Assembly (NCBI GenBank): GCA_004802725.1
Contig: SGPM01000185.1
Coordinates: forward strand, 1 to 52,978
Reading direction: 5' to 3'
From: Antrodiella citrinella
Taxonomy: Eukaryota; Basidiomycota; Agaricomycetes; Polyporales; Steccherinaceae
DNA length: 52,978 bases
Part shown: positions 1-11,722 of the stretch, one piece after another
Position numbering within the stretch: the first letter of the stretch is position 1
Layout: every line of letters begins with the position of its first letter
Position numbers and translations under genes: made by a program
The notes under the pieces: generated by a model
What the model was told of the DNA's origin: nothing
Databases searched by the model: none
Seen by the model: the letters and a program-made list of their open reading frames with translations, nothing else

Positions 1-1103
1 CGAAGCCATTGTCGAATAGTGTATGCGAGTGAAAAAATGTGTAAGGGTGTGGTTCGGGAGCTTCAGCCTTCAAACATTCACTAGAATCGCGTATATTCGA
101 CGATAGGGAATGTTACAGGGTGAAGGTAAAAGCTAAGTAGTACGAGCCGCGCGTCGACCTGTTAATAACAGTTCGACCGCTTACTTAATCTACCTAATCG
201 GTATGAAGTCCTTACACTAGTCTCGCTGAGAATTTGAAGGCCCGTGTATCCGCATAAGCTTCCTTCAGACTTCAGTGCTGAGTCTGCTGACGGCATCGAG
301 TCTGAGCGCGACGGCTTGGTGTATCATTCGGTATAGCTTGGTTGATGGCATCTAAAGCAGAGGAGTGAATGCAAATATATATTTTATTGTAACGTCCCCA
401 AGTGAACGTCATACTCGTGCCACGCTGATTGCTGCCATCGGGAAAATTGAGTTATAGGACACGTTTTGTACCTATAAACGACGATCCTCATGTCATGACA
501 GTAAATTGGTCGACATGAGTAACTCGTCGAGGTGTTCAGTGAGTTTGGCGTTTGTGGTGGGTGACGTAATCCATAGGTGTGGCGCAGGCGCTAGTATAAC
601 ACTCTGTTGTCAAGACGACGACAACTTCCTCGACTTACGTTCCCACTCACTTTCAACTCGCAGATTTAGCATGATCTAGGATATAATGATCCTAAGACAC
701 GTGGCGTCCTATCTTGGAAAAAAACAACAACGACGTGATCTGTAAGCAACAGCAGTCTCCAGATGCTTACAACTGATCAAGTCTTCAGGGAAGAGTAACA
801 CATACAATGCTCAATAATCTGGTGGCTTGGTCAGTAGAGGGCCATCGTCTCACCAACGAATATACTGTCTTCTTGATGGCGCGACGTTTTTTCGGTTGTG
901 CAGATTCGTCAGCTCTGAGATGAGTAAGCCATCGATTTTGCGCAATGCCGGTAAATTCGTCAGCGCGCTGGAGGCAGGCTGGCAGCAAGATGTGACCGTT
1001 CCGATCCTTGTCTAGGCGGAGTTTTGGAACCTGGGACTGTGGACGCTTGTGGTCGCTTGGAATAAAAACGAAGAAGCCGCTTTGACGCGTGGGTTGAGTC
1101 TCG
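1..1103. other. Intergenic, no gene supported
   Basis: Open frames here are short and have no recognisable product. The only notable feature is a TATA box at the right edge that belongs to the next gene. Confidence 0.6.
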
Positions 1104-1110
1104 TATAAAA
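1104..1110 (+). promoter_or_regulatory. TATA box of the glutathione S-transferase gene
   Basis: TATAAAA lies 116 bases before the start codon at 1226 in a C/T-rich leader. It is a canonical TATA element and suggests an inducible promoter, which is usual for stress and detoxification GSTs. Its use is inferred. Confidence 0.6.
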
Positions 1111-1225
1111 GCCTGGACAAGCCAGAGGGAGCTGACCATCCCAGGATCTCATAGGCAGTTTCTCCTACCTCAACAACACATTCGACGCATTTTTCTTTTC
1201 GATTCATCACTTATCATCAACCAGC

Positions 1226-2222
1226 ATGTCTCACGGAAAGCATTTCACCTTGTACTCGCACGGCACGGGTCCCAACGGCTGGTGAGTACTTCGACTCAAG
1301 GTCGATCACCTCTACCAGTGCGTCAAGAGCAACGTTTTCACTCGGTGTCCTTGTCACACAGGAAAATCGCCTCCTTTCTCAACGAGCTTGGACTCAGCTA
1401 TGAGACTATATACCTCGACCTTTTTGGGGCCCGGGCTGGTGAACACAAAAAGCCAGAGTTCCTCAAGTTGAACCCCAATGGCCGGATCCCCGTTCTCATC
1501 GACCACAAGAACAACGACCTAGTGATCTGGTACGTACACAATGGTATCCAATGTCTCGAATATTCTCTAACTGTCTTGGATGCTTGCAGGGAATCTGGCG
1601 CCATCCTCCTCTACCTCGTCGACAAGTACGACGATGAGAAGAAATACTTTGGTATCAACGACAAGGACAAATCAGAAGTCCTCCAATGGCTCTTCTTCCA
1701 GGTCTCCGGTCAAGGGTGGGTTGCGCTCTCTCCACTAAGCTACTCGGTTACCCGCTCACGCACGAATCTGACATGTTTCAGCCCGGCCTTCGGTCAAGCC
1801 GCCTGGTTCAACTACTACCATCCCGACAAGTTGCCCTCCGCTGTTGAGCGGTACAAGACAGAGATCAAGCGCATCCTCGGAGTCCTCGAGATCGTGCTCT
1901 CCAAACAAGAGTGGCTCGCCGCTGGAAAGTTCACCATCGCCGATTTGTCGTTCGTCCCGTGAGTCGCTACCTGTTTAGATGTCGGTGGCCATGACGAATA
2001 TGTTGACTCACGATGTGAATAGATGGAACGATGCTAGCATCGTGAGAGAGACAGCGGACTTTGAGAAGGATTTCCCTGCTACGTACAAGTGCGTTTCTTT
2101 TGTTCTCCTTCGGTCGCTATGTGTTTCCTGACTCGCGGACGTGCAGGTGGCATCAGAAATTGTTCCAGATCCCGGGCATCAAGGCCGCTTTCGCGGAGAG
2201 GGAACGCGTCATCGCAGTCTGA
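1226..2222 (+). CDS. Ure2p-like glutathione S-transferase
   Basis: A cytosolic glutathione S-transferase of the fungal Ure2p/theta-like class, expected to conjugate glutathione to electrophiles or to act as a peroxidase. Six exons join in frame (1226-1281, 1362-1529, 1590-1715, 1782-1958, 2023-2088, 2147-2222) into 222 residues, normal for the family. The thioredoxin-like N-terminal domain carries LNPNGRIPVLID, with the cis-proline of the glutathione site, followed by ESGAILLYL, where the Glu-Ser pair binds the gamma-glutamyl group. The all-helical C-terminal domain has the FTIADLSFVPW N-capping motif. There is no signal peptide. The start ATG at 1226 follows a TATA box and gives the standard short N-terminus (MSHGKHFTLYSHGTGPNGWK). 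The class assignment is firm; the substrate is unknown. Confidence 0.93.
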
Positions 2223-2697
2223 CCACACATAATTCCGAATATGTTGATATGCGTCTGAGAGTATCATGAGAGAAGAGAAGAAGAATTAAATTGCTGCGTA
2301 CCACTGCGTAGTATGATCTGGCCGCAATGGCGAAATATATTATATCGAAGTACTGACCCATCGGTCCAAAGCGAGATTATCAGAGGTGGTATTTCCGACA
2401 TTCAATATCCTCCTTATCTTGGTCCCGCATTGTAATGACTTGTAACTGAAACTGTCTCGTTTGACCAAATTGACTTATGTCAAATACAAGGACATGAATG
2501 AAGTGTGAGGATATGCGGACTTCCTGAGTCCAAGGCAAGATACGTGACTACCTTCTGCGTCTTCGTACTCCCCAAGACCCTTAGCCTCACAAATCCTCGA
2601 GATGTGTCCTCGGATCATCCTCCGTCGACTCCATAAATGGCCACATAAACGTCCGCCTCCTCTCGTATCCATGGCACATGGTCGTTCCTAGCATTCT
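2223..2697. other. Intergenic, no gene supported
   Basis: This holds the 3' flank of the GST gene and the 3' flank of the converging pseudogene. No conserved frame or repeat was seen. Confidence 0.5.
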
Positions 2698-4391
2698 CTA
2701 CCGATACCTGGAAGGCCCGTTCTTAATACTCCAAATTGTGCGCGAATACAGTGAGTTCAGCGTTCTCATGAAAAACTGCCAGGGCGTTGGGATAGCGTTG
2801 AGCTCGGAGGTAGGAGTCGTGACGGGGCACGGATGATTGGAATTGGGAGCATAATCGGACCAATCGTTCTGCATCTGAAGTAGAAGCAACCCGTGTACAC
2901 ACGGTCGCGTCAGTTTTTGCCCTCCATGATGTCGAACGCAGTCATACCTTTGCGAGATGCACCCTGTTTTCCACATACAGCCCATAAGGATATGCAGATA
3001 CTAGATGTTGGCTCGCTTCGGAATATCCAGCATCTCCCGGAACGTCGCCACCTCGAACGCTTGGTGCATATCCGCTTCCCGATTCAACCGCATCGCCTCC
3101 GTAAACTCTTCCTCAGTCATAGTGTCGTGCAGCGGTACCGGTAATTCGGTCGCGTTGCTGGACTGCAAAAAAGTCGGTACTCCAAGATTCAAGTAAGCCG
3201 GCACGACGACAGCATTGATCCAGACATTGAGGGATGTGATCTCGAGATCCAAATTGAACGGCCCGGTCGTCGAAATGCTTCCCAACGCCAGGTCGCCGTA
3301 CCAGAGTCTGCCTGACCTGAAGAACATGTCGGACCATTGTCGGTCGGGGTGATGTAAGGTATCATGGTCTGGTACCAGTCCAGCGTATGCAGGTTATCCT
3401 TGACTGTTTGGGTGGGAATCACACAGACATGGAGATCGTCCAAAGATGGCTTTGCGTGCGAGCCTTCTAGCCAGCGTCGTTCGCGTTCAGGCGCAGCGGA
3501 AACGTAGTTCAAAGTTGACGTCCCTGGAGATAGTCAGCACTCAGAGTTATTCATACGCAGACTGATAGAAGAACTTACATGGATCACGATTCAGATTGGG
3601 CAACGTCGCGCGATCCGCTTCCCAGAAATCGGCTGAAGCACATGGGCCGATAACGAATGGCGATATATCCAGGTCGGGCGGTATAGAGTCTAGCAGAAAA
3701 TCGTCATAGCTAGCGTATTCTGACACATCCTCCTTGTAATAGATACTCCCGTGGTACTTGAATCGCAGATCGGCGAGCAGTCGGAGGGTCTTGGTCAGGA
3801 CCGCGTTTGAGTCGGTTTGACCACCATCTCCTTCCACTGCTTCTCGTTCATCGGTTTTCCTTGGTTCGCCTCCATAACGATGTACTCCGTCCCAACCTCA
3901 GAAGACTTCTGCACGCGAATTCCACACCAGAACACGTGGGACTGACAGATGCACTGGCAAGCGGCGGAGGAAGTCCATGGCGGCGACCTCGCTGGCGATA
4001 GCGAGGTGGGGTGGACCCACAAGAGGTGTCGGGATACGAACAACAGCAGCCTTTCCGTTATTGAATTCGAGGTGAATTCGGTCGCAACTGGCCGATTCGC
4101 GGATCTTCTTCATGGAGGTGACAGTGTCGGCTCCAAGTCGGCTCCGAGTCCTACAGCGACGGCGGCGACTCTNTGNAGGGCTGGGTTGAAGCCGACGTGT
4201 CGCGCGGCCATTTGAGCATCGNTGTTGTANAACCATCGTCCAAAGGTGAATGAGAAGAGTGGTGAGGAAGCTGTGGAGTTCACGGTATGTTTGTTAGGAA
4301 GTAAGTACGCACGATCTGTGGCATGATTAGCATGTACNCGACGCTGACTGACACGCCGCCTCGTTACCACTAANATCATCCTACCAAACAA
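2698..4391 (-). pseudogene. Broken AIM9-like phosphotransferase-fold gene, copy A
   Basis: A decayed paralogue of the intact gene at 9823-11722. Homologous blocks run in order on the minus strand but change frame repeatedly. SSPLFSF..GRW lies near 4230-4290, IHLEFNNGKAAVVRIPTP near 4030-4085, EYIVMEA near 3870, LADLRFKYHGSIYYKEDV near 3740-3800, RWLEGSHAKPSLDD near 3440-3490 and RLWYGDLALG near 3270-3310. Remnants of the C-terminal DW..YAPN..PCPV block reach 2.7 kb. At least four frame breaks separate them, and several N bases fall inside. The nucleotide-loop motif reads YGD, so the catalytic Asp is still present here although the intact copy has Asn. The 3' third is the most decayed. Some breaks could be assembly error given the N calls, but their number argues for a real pseudogene. 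Confidence 0.8.
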
Positions 4392-5218
4392 AGAGGCTCA
4401 GGCAGNAATCAGGCAGTTGGTTGCAGAGAGGGTCACGGTCGCGTCAACGACGGCGTCTGTTCTGAGTGCCCCNGGCGCGCTCCGAGTCGTCCTCTATGGC
4501 CGCCTACAACACAAAGATTAACAACAGTTGTATAGAGGAGACATCAAGCAGAATNGAAAATCTAGGCACGACGATTAGGACAATTCCCATNGTAGTAACC
4601 GTTTACTGTGAGCTCATTCTCTATCTGAAGTTCCGAATCGATGCTTGACAACAACCCTTTAATGAAGCTATTGCTAAGGGACCGGGCTCACGAAATGCAC
4701 GTTGANCGTGCTTGTTATATATGACACACTGGAGCGANTTGCTGCTACTGTGTTATATACGCAACACCANGTACGAGGTGTGTAAAATATTTTCGTCGAC
4801 GACAACAACGCTAACATGAGAGCTTTCTGTAGTCTCTTCTTTCGAATCGGTTCCGGTGTACGACCTAGACGATTCATCTGNTTGTTACGATCTTATGGCA
4901 TATTTCAAAACAACTTCACGAACGACAACAAGGTAGTAACAAGGATGTCTCAGGCCCTCAGTCACAGCGTTTAGCTCACCTTAAAGTCTCGCAACTCCGA
5001 GTCATCTGGNCTGTCCCTCCATATTACCTTTCATCTTCTTCACTTTTACAATCCACTTGAACCTCAGTGAACAGAATTTACCTATCAATTGAAGACCCAA
5101 GTGTGCATACTTACGCCACGATGGAACTATACACCGTCGATTCTGGATCGCCCAATGTGAGTTCCACGGCAAGTCGTCTCTCAAATGACCTAATGCCAAC
5201 CCGTTCTCATTTCCATAG
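4392..5218. other. Intergenic with scattered N bases
   Basis: No gene is supported. Ambiguous bases occur throughout this stretch and its neighbours (about 4174-5890), which suggests poor or collapsed assembly. The missing first exon of the next gene may lie here. Confidence 0.5.
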
Positions 5219-6617
5219 GATACGAATGTTGCAGGCGATGTAACTCCGTCACAGGCTCCTGCTAAGCCTCGTTTTCTCTATTCCGGTCACCCTGCGGGNA
5301 GNCCCGAACAACTCATNGATTTTGATGAGCCCGACTTCCTCGAGAAACTGAGTAATGGCTCATACAACGAAGATCCTCGTTTCNAATGCCTGACNGAATT
5401 GAAGGTCGAAGGGGACCGACTCACACCTTTTGACCCAGCCGACGTCCGACGCATTGTGTTTTTGCTAGCACGCATGACTACGGTGCAACTGCGTAGACTT
5501 ACTCTCACCAATCTCATCTTCAAAGCNGGGGGTGATGATCTCGTTACATCTGAGGAGTCACTGGGGTGTACGATCTCGCTTGGCATTTTGTGCGTCGTGG
5601 ATTNCACGTTGGAGTTCNTACCGGTGGTCGACAATGCGGGTATACTACCGCGGGNGNNGACCGCACTTGCCGACATACTCACCGGATTCCAGGAGATCGA
5701 CCGTGTTGAACTCATCGACATACTAATGTTCGCTTCCCAAGCCGCATGGGTTCCTGCGTCGATTCCTCCAGGCACACCGCTGCAGCCACCGGCCATGCCA
5801 AGAATCAAGTATCTCGNGTGCAACTGGGACACTGGGGTCTACTCTCCGTTCGTTGCGGATCTCTACGACTGGAAGTCTGACCTGCGTNCGGACCATTGTG
5901 AATTCGGTGGTAAATTGCCTACTGGATTCATTAACACGTGCCTGGGTATGATTGGATCCAATCTTTCTCATCTTACTATTCACTGTCCAAGAAGTGCGCA
6001 TGACACCCTGAAAGTACGTCTTTTTATGACGTTTTCGTTTCATTCCCCAACACTTACAGTTACATTTTCAGCTGGTGGACCTTTCACCGTGCTCAGCCTT
6101 GTGGAAAGTGGACATCGCTTGGCAACACGATGCTGAAGTGATTGGGGACCGCGAAAATATCGATGCGGCCTTCATGAACAACACTCCGAGTCCTGACATC
6201 AACGTCAACAACGTTTCTCATCAATCCTCCGAGCTCAGCACATCTGTGCGCTGCATGACCACTGGTATACATAAGCCAAGTTCCCTTGCGGGGCAATACG
6301 TCGAGTCAGAAATTCGGGCCAAATTCCCTGATTGCTACCTCGGAGTCTGGGATGGCCTGACGAGTTTGATCCAACCCTTCGTCGCCCGCGGTTGGAATAT
6401 ATCACATTACTTCCTCGCAGACGTCGATGACTCCGACGAACCCCAATCGATGTTCGAGCAATCCTTTGCTGTACTTCGGATTGACATGTCACCAAACACA
6501 CCGCCAAAACCGGACCACCCGACGTGGGAGGAGGACAACGAGACAGGTCCAGCGGCGGTGGTGGATGGGTCTCTACCTTCACCCAGTTCCCACGGAAATA
6601 ATGGGAGTCTCTATTGA
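5219..6617 (+). CDS. Hypothetical protein, F-box/LRR-like, 5' end not resolved
   Basis: I do not recognise a specific family. An open frame starts after a possible acceptor at 5216-5218 and runs to 6013. It is spliced (intron 6014-6071) to an exon ending at the TGA at 6617. The protein has spaced LxxLxL patterns such as LTELKVEGDRL, RLTLTNLIF and LSHLTIHCPRS. These resemble the degenerate leucine-rich half of the many F-box-like proteins of mushrooms. It then ends in an acidic, Pro-rich tail. No F-box helix is visible, probably because the first exon is missing or upstream in N-containing sequence. An ATN codon near 5315 could also be a start. Nine or so N bases fall within the coding part. 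It sits between two broken AIM9-like copies. Confidence 0.5.
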
Positions 6618-7019
6618 TGTCTATGTTGTGTATCGTGACGAACTGATCGCATCATGGAATACCGGTATACCAGGATGAAGATTTAAATTCGGACTATACG
6701 TGGGATATAACTTACCACTGAGCGCGTGTGTGTAACGGTGCAATCCGAAGATTCAAGGACAGGTTCCATATATGTAATCGTAATTTCTTCATATGTTCTT
6801 AATGGCAGTGAATCACCTCATTGTATTTGTCAACGAGGTGACCTGTTGGTTTCCCCTACCAGCAGTTCAGCATGCCATGTTTTGTAGGAAGCGTAATCAT
6901 CTACCCTGTCCAGTGACCCAAGCCTGCCCAAGCGATCATTTCAATTTTACAACACGAGTGGGAATTGCGGCCTGAGGTATGAGAAGCTAGGCGAATTACT
7001 GGAAGGTACTATAAAGCTG
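6618..7019. other. Intergenic, no gene supported
   Basis: This lies between the converging 3' ends of the F-box-like gene and pseudogene B. Only short random frames are present. Confidence 0.5.
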
Positions 7020-8990
7020 CAGTACACACGTTGAATCGAAAGGCCCACCAATTGCGAGAGCGAACAACGACAAAAATACATAGACATCAGACAACCCTCT
7101 TTCAGCTCGAAGTTTCGATACTCAAGGTGAGACCTCGGGTGGTCCTCGAGCGTGTTCCGATACGGCCAAAACAGTTCACGGACCGCGTCTTTGCCTCCAG
7201 GTCCTGGCAAACGCATGAACCCTTCTTGTTATCCACCATCGCCTCTTCGAGTTTCTTGAAGGTCTCTTCCCCATGCCTACCCTCACCCTCATAGAACGCG
7301 AAGAACCCGTGTACGTCCACGCCCCAGAGCACCTCCTTGTCGATCCAGAACTTTGTTGTGTTTTGATGCTGCTGCATCGCTTTTTTCTCCCGATCGACTT
7401 GAGCGGAGGATGGAACAGAGACAGGGCACTGACAGTGCTGGCGCGGTGCGAAGTCGGATCAAAACGTCTACAGGATGGTCCAATAGTACCTGCAAGAAGC
7501 CAAAAGCACATATATGAGTTTCACATCTGTGATGACTTGACTGTATGCGTACCTCGCAGGTATTAACCATGTTTTCCATGTGGAACCCATAGACCGAAAG
7601 GCAGTAGCAGCGGCGTGCTGCCGTATCATAAGTCCAATTATGTCCGGAAACGTCTCCACCTCGAACGCTTTGTACATCGCCGCGTTCTTGTTCAGGTGCA
7701 TGGCGTTTCGGAACTCGTCTTCGTTCATCCCGTCGTGCAACGGCTTCGGCTGTTCGTTCGGATCGCCGACGAGACCCGGGTCATACGGGTTGAAGAGGAA
7801 CGGCGGAACATGCACGTTCAAGAAGGCAGGGCCGATGACCGCCCCGGTCCAGCTCGTCAGAGACGTGATCTCCACACCAGAGTTGGTTGTCTTGAAGTAG
7901 ACGTCCTCGAGCTGTAGATTCGGATGCCACAGTCTGTCCGAATTGAAGACGCCGTCGGTAGGAGTGATGTAGGGCAGGATGGTCTTGTAGTGGTCGAGTT
8001 TACGCAGGTGGTCCTCCACCTGTTGAGTGGGAAGAATACAGAGGTAGTGATCGTCTAAGGATGGCTTGGCAAACCAGCCTTCCAGCCATAGAATCTCAGC
8101 TTGGAGACTGTCTACAGCCGACATCCCTGGAATGATTCATAGTCAGTGAGCATGAACTATGTAACGTACGGCTGCACTCGCATGGTCCGCGGTCAATAGA
8201 CGTCGTCGCCCATTCCGCCTCCCAGAAAGCACTACAGACACTAGGACCAATGACAAAGGGCGAGATGTGCAAATCAGAGAGGGCAGCATCCAGTAAAAAA
8301 TCGTGGTAGCCCGTCATGTCGGACGGTACGTCTTCCTTGTAGTATATACTGCTGTGATACTTGAATTGCAGATTCGCCAGAGGGCGAAGAGTCTTTGCCA
8401 GGGCCTTGATGAACGGCAAAGTAGACTGACCAAGAATCACGTCGACATCCTCCGCTTCCTTCAGCTTCAATGTTTTCCTTCCTCCATGATGATGTACTCT
8501 ACCGCAACCTCGGAGGATTCTGCGCGCAAGTTCCACGCCAGGACGCAGGGCAGAGGGAGGTGCAGACGGCGGAGAAAGGTCGCGACTTCACTGGCGGTAG
8601 TGAGATGGGGCGGGCCTGCGAGAGAGGTCGGGATGCGAACAACCGCCTCTTTGCCGTTGTTAAACTCGAGATGGAACTCGCGATTATTTGATTTGCGGAT
8701 CTTCTTCATGGAGGTGACCGTTTCTGCGCCTTATCGCAACGGCGGCGACGTTCTGTAGGGCTGGGACGTTGAATTCGACGCGTCAGGCAGCCGTGCGAGC
8801 GTTCTCGTTGAAGATCCATCTTCTAGACGTGAATGTGAAGAGGGGCGACGCTGCTTTGATAGAAAAAATCGTGATGAACATCCGACCAATCCTGTGAACG
8901 CGAAAAGTACGTACGCCTTGTCCGTCGTCTCCGTCGACATCATATTCTGTTTTGAGACCAAGTTGGAAACTAATCTGGTGCCAGTGAGGG
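7020..8990 (-). pseudogene. Broken AIM9-like phosphotransferase-fold gene, copy B
   Basis: A second minus-strand paralogue, better preserved than copy A. From 5' to 3' the blocks are SPLFTFTSRRW (about 8810-8850), FHLEFNNGKEAVVRIPTSL with ASEVATFLRRLHLPLP and EYIIMEEGKH (8467-8690), and LRPLANLQFKYHSSIYYKED (8320-8400). The last blocks are WFAKPSLDDHYLCILPTQ (8020-8080), RLWHPNLQLEDV (7910-7945) and FWPYRNTLEDHPRSHL (7110-7160). A frameshift falls just after the EYIIMEEGKH block, another separates the KKLEEAM block from the FWPYR block, and the residues Met-Asp are lost from the ASEVATMDFL motif. The intron positions of the intact copy are still visible. It shares the HPN/LED active-site changes of the intact copy and so is its closer relative. 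It could be a gene with sequencing errors, but two independent breaks make a pseudogene more likely. Confidence 0.75.
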
Positions 8991-9822
8991 GTATCGAATG
9001 ACAAGTCGAATCGGAGAGACGGACGCGTTATTGACTCGCCTGTCTAATACTATAAGTAGTAGATCCAAATCCGAAGCTGAACCTGGCATGGGTTGCGACA
9101 AGAATCATATCATATTCGATAGACCTCAAAATACAGCAAGAGGTGCAGAGGATAGGTTTGATCAATCACGATCACGTCAACACCATCGCCGCCGAGACGG
9201 GAGAAAACACAAAGAGGCATCCGAGTCAGAGTAAATCTAAAGTAAATATATCAAGAAATCGCGGCAAAGGATTGGTGTTCTTCCTGGAGGGATATACCGA
9301 ATCCAGGAGATGGTGTGAGGAACAGAAACGCTGCAAGACCAGAAAGAAAGAGCAGAGCGGAGGTCCCGCGCATTCGCAGGCTGCAGCCCCAGGACAACTA
9401 ATTGCACTGGACACAAAGGTTTATTCGCTGCCAGATTAAAGAATTTACACAGGATTCAGCCTCTCTGGCAAAGCCAGCGATATGACTCACCTCGTAACTA
9501 GCCTTCTCCTTGTCTCCACCTCGCCTCCTCTAGATCTTGGTGGCCCTTATTTTACCTTACTGCTTGGAACATCTCATCTCGACTGGCCCACCATCGAACA
9601 CGCTGTAAATCCTTCCAAGGTTCAAATCCACACTGGAACACGACCATCTTCAAACTCCCAGTCGCAGGGTCATGCGCCGCCCAAGATTCCCCATACAACA
9701 CGACGTTGACGCTACGGATATGCACTTCTCGGGTTTCGTGGTCCGACAACAATCAGGAGCTCAAGTATTGCCCCGGTCGCTAGTATTTCCTCCTACTCTC
9801 CACGCTCAATCCTCCTGGCAAG
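8991..9822. other. Intergenic, head-to-head promoter region of copies B and C
   Basis: Pseudogene B and the intact copy C point away from each other across this stretch. A pyrimidine-rich tract precedes the copy C start. No gene was seen. Confidence 0.5.
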
Positions 9823-11722
9823 ATGTTAGCAGTGACGAGGAGTCGGGGCACTCGTGGTCGGTTTCTATGTGTCCCGAGCGTGCTACATCGCCGCAGAGTT
9901 CATCATACTGCAGATGAATCTGGTGCGTAATGACACCTTGACCAGCTCTCATGAATACTCAGCCGTGCTTTCCCAATAGCCTCTTCACCTCTGTTCACCT
10001 TCACTTCCGGACGGTGGCTCTACAACGACGACGCACAAATGAACGCACGACGTGTCGTCTTCAACGTCTCTGCCTTGGAGAAAGCCGCCTCCGCCGCCGT
10101 AGGTGCCAACAAGGTGCTATCCATCAAGAAGTTCCGCGAGAGCCTCACTCGGGACTTCCACTGCGTGTTCGACAATGGCAAGGAGGCTGTCGTGCGGATC
10201 CCGACGCCTCTCGCCGGTCCACCCCACCTCACCACCGCCAGCGAGGTCGCAACCATGGACTTTCTTCGTCGTCTGCATCTCCCCGTCCCTCGCGTCCTCG
10301 CATGGAACTCGCGTGCACATTCATCCGAGGTGGGTGTAGAGTATATCGTCATGGAGACAGGCCAAGGAGGAGGGCCCGTGTTTGACGAGAAAGCATGGGA
10401 GGAAGTCGAGGACAAGCTCGGCGAGGCTACTTCGCCATTCATCCAGGCGTTGTCAGACACACTCCGTCCTCTAGCCGATCTGCGGTTCAAGTACCATGGC
10501 AGTATCTACTACAAAGCAGACGTTCCGTCGGGTATGAAGTCTTATGGCGACTTTTTGCTGGACGGTGCTCCCTCTGGGGTTGATCTTTCACCTTTCGTCG
10601 TTGGGCCTAGCGTGCATCGTGAGTTCTGGGAGGGTGATCGGGCAACGCTAGCTATTGATCGCGGACCATGTAAGTAGAAACGCTTGAGAAGGAGGCTATC
10701 TACTGACCAACAATCGCAGGGACTTCAGCTCTGGATAATCTCCAAGCTATCGTTGCGCGAGAGCAGCGCTGGTTGGAAGGCGGGTTCGCCAAACCATCCT
10801 TGGACGACCACTACCTCTGTGTTCTTCCCACTCAAAAGGTCGAAGACCACCTGCGTACACTCGACCACTACAAGACCATCCTGCCCTGCATCACGCCTAC
10901 CGACGGTGTCCTCGACTCCGGCAGACTATGGCACCCAAATCTCCGCCTGGAAGATGTCTCTTTCAAGGTAGCTCCCGACTCTAGTTCTGTAGAAATCCTG
11001 TCTTTGACGAACTGGACCGGGGCGATTGTCGGGCCTTCGTTCGTGAACGTCAAAGTCCCGCCGTTCTTGTATCACCCTCAGGCTGCATTTCCTGGTAACC
11101 GGGATGAGCTGGCACAGCCGCTTAACGACGGGATGAGCGCAGAGGAGGTCGAGAAAGCGAAGCAGCTGAACTTGAAAGTGGCGATGCATAGGCTGTTTGA
11201 GGATGTGACGTACCCTGGGATGGTTGGGGTGCCGATACGAGACTACGCTGCGACGAGTGCTTTGAGGACTATGGGGTCTACATGGAAAGCAGGGCTGATC
11301 AATGCGAGGTACGTTCTGCATCAACTCCGGCGAACTACCTCAAAGCCTGACGCGTGTGTTTTAGGTACTTCCTGTCGCAAATGACGATCGTGGACTGGCC
11401 TACCTACTCTCCCAACCCCTGCCCTGTCAAACTCTCCCCCTCTGAAATCAAGCTCGCCATGACCACCATATCCTACTACTCAGAAGAGATCGCGTTCTGG
11501 ATGGCCATCAGCATAGAGTGCGAGGTCGACGAGCAGGGGTTCTTCGATTTCCACAACGGGTTGAGGGATACGGCTAAGTTCGAAAGGACGAAGGCGTGGT
11601 TGGTGGATGCGGAGAAGGACTTCGTGGCGGCTGTGCCGGGGGATGAGAGGAAGCGGGCGTTTTTGTGGCCGTATAGGGAATCCATGCAGGATCATCCGAG
11701 GTCGCATTTGGTGGATTTTTGA
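9823..11722 (+). CDS. AIM9-like mitochondrial phosphotransferase-fold protein (probable pseudokinase)
   Basis: The only intact member of the local family, with an APH/choline-kinase fold like fungal 'altered inheritance of mitochondria 9' proteins. I place four exons (9823-9922, 9980-10669, 10720-11308, 11365-11722), which join in frame to 578 residues. Exon 1 begins MLAVTRSRGTRGRFL and is rich in Arg with no acidic residues for over 35 positions, a good mitochondrial presequence. It joins the family motif SSPLFTFTSGRWLYND, which a start at 10039 would cut off. The N-lobe has FDNGKEAVVRIPTP with the ATP-binding Lys. The catalytic loop reads LWHPNLRLED (near residues 332-341) where active kinases have HxD....N. 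The metal-binding Asp-Trp is replaced by Asn-Trp (near residue 360). Both Asp to Asn changes suggest lost or altered catalysis. The family assignment is firm; the function is unknown. Confidence 0.88.

Noticed and set aside
785..1210. A 141-codon minus-strand frame upstream of the GST gene
   Set aside because: It overlaps the TATA box and leader of the GST gene, and its sequence has no recognisable pattern.
10039..10677. Start of the AIM9-like protein at 10039
   Set aside because: It would remove the conserved SGRWLYND motif, which is also present in both broken copies. The spliced upstream exon explains it.
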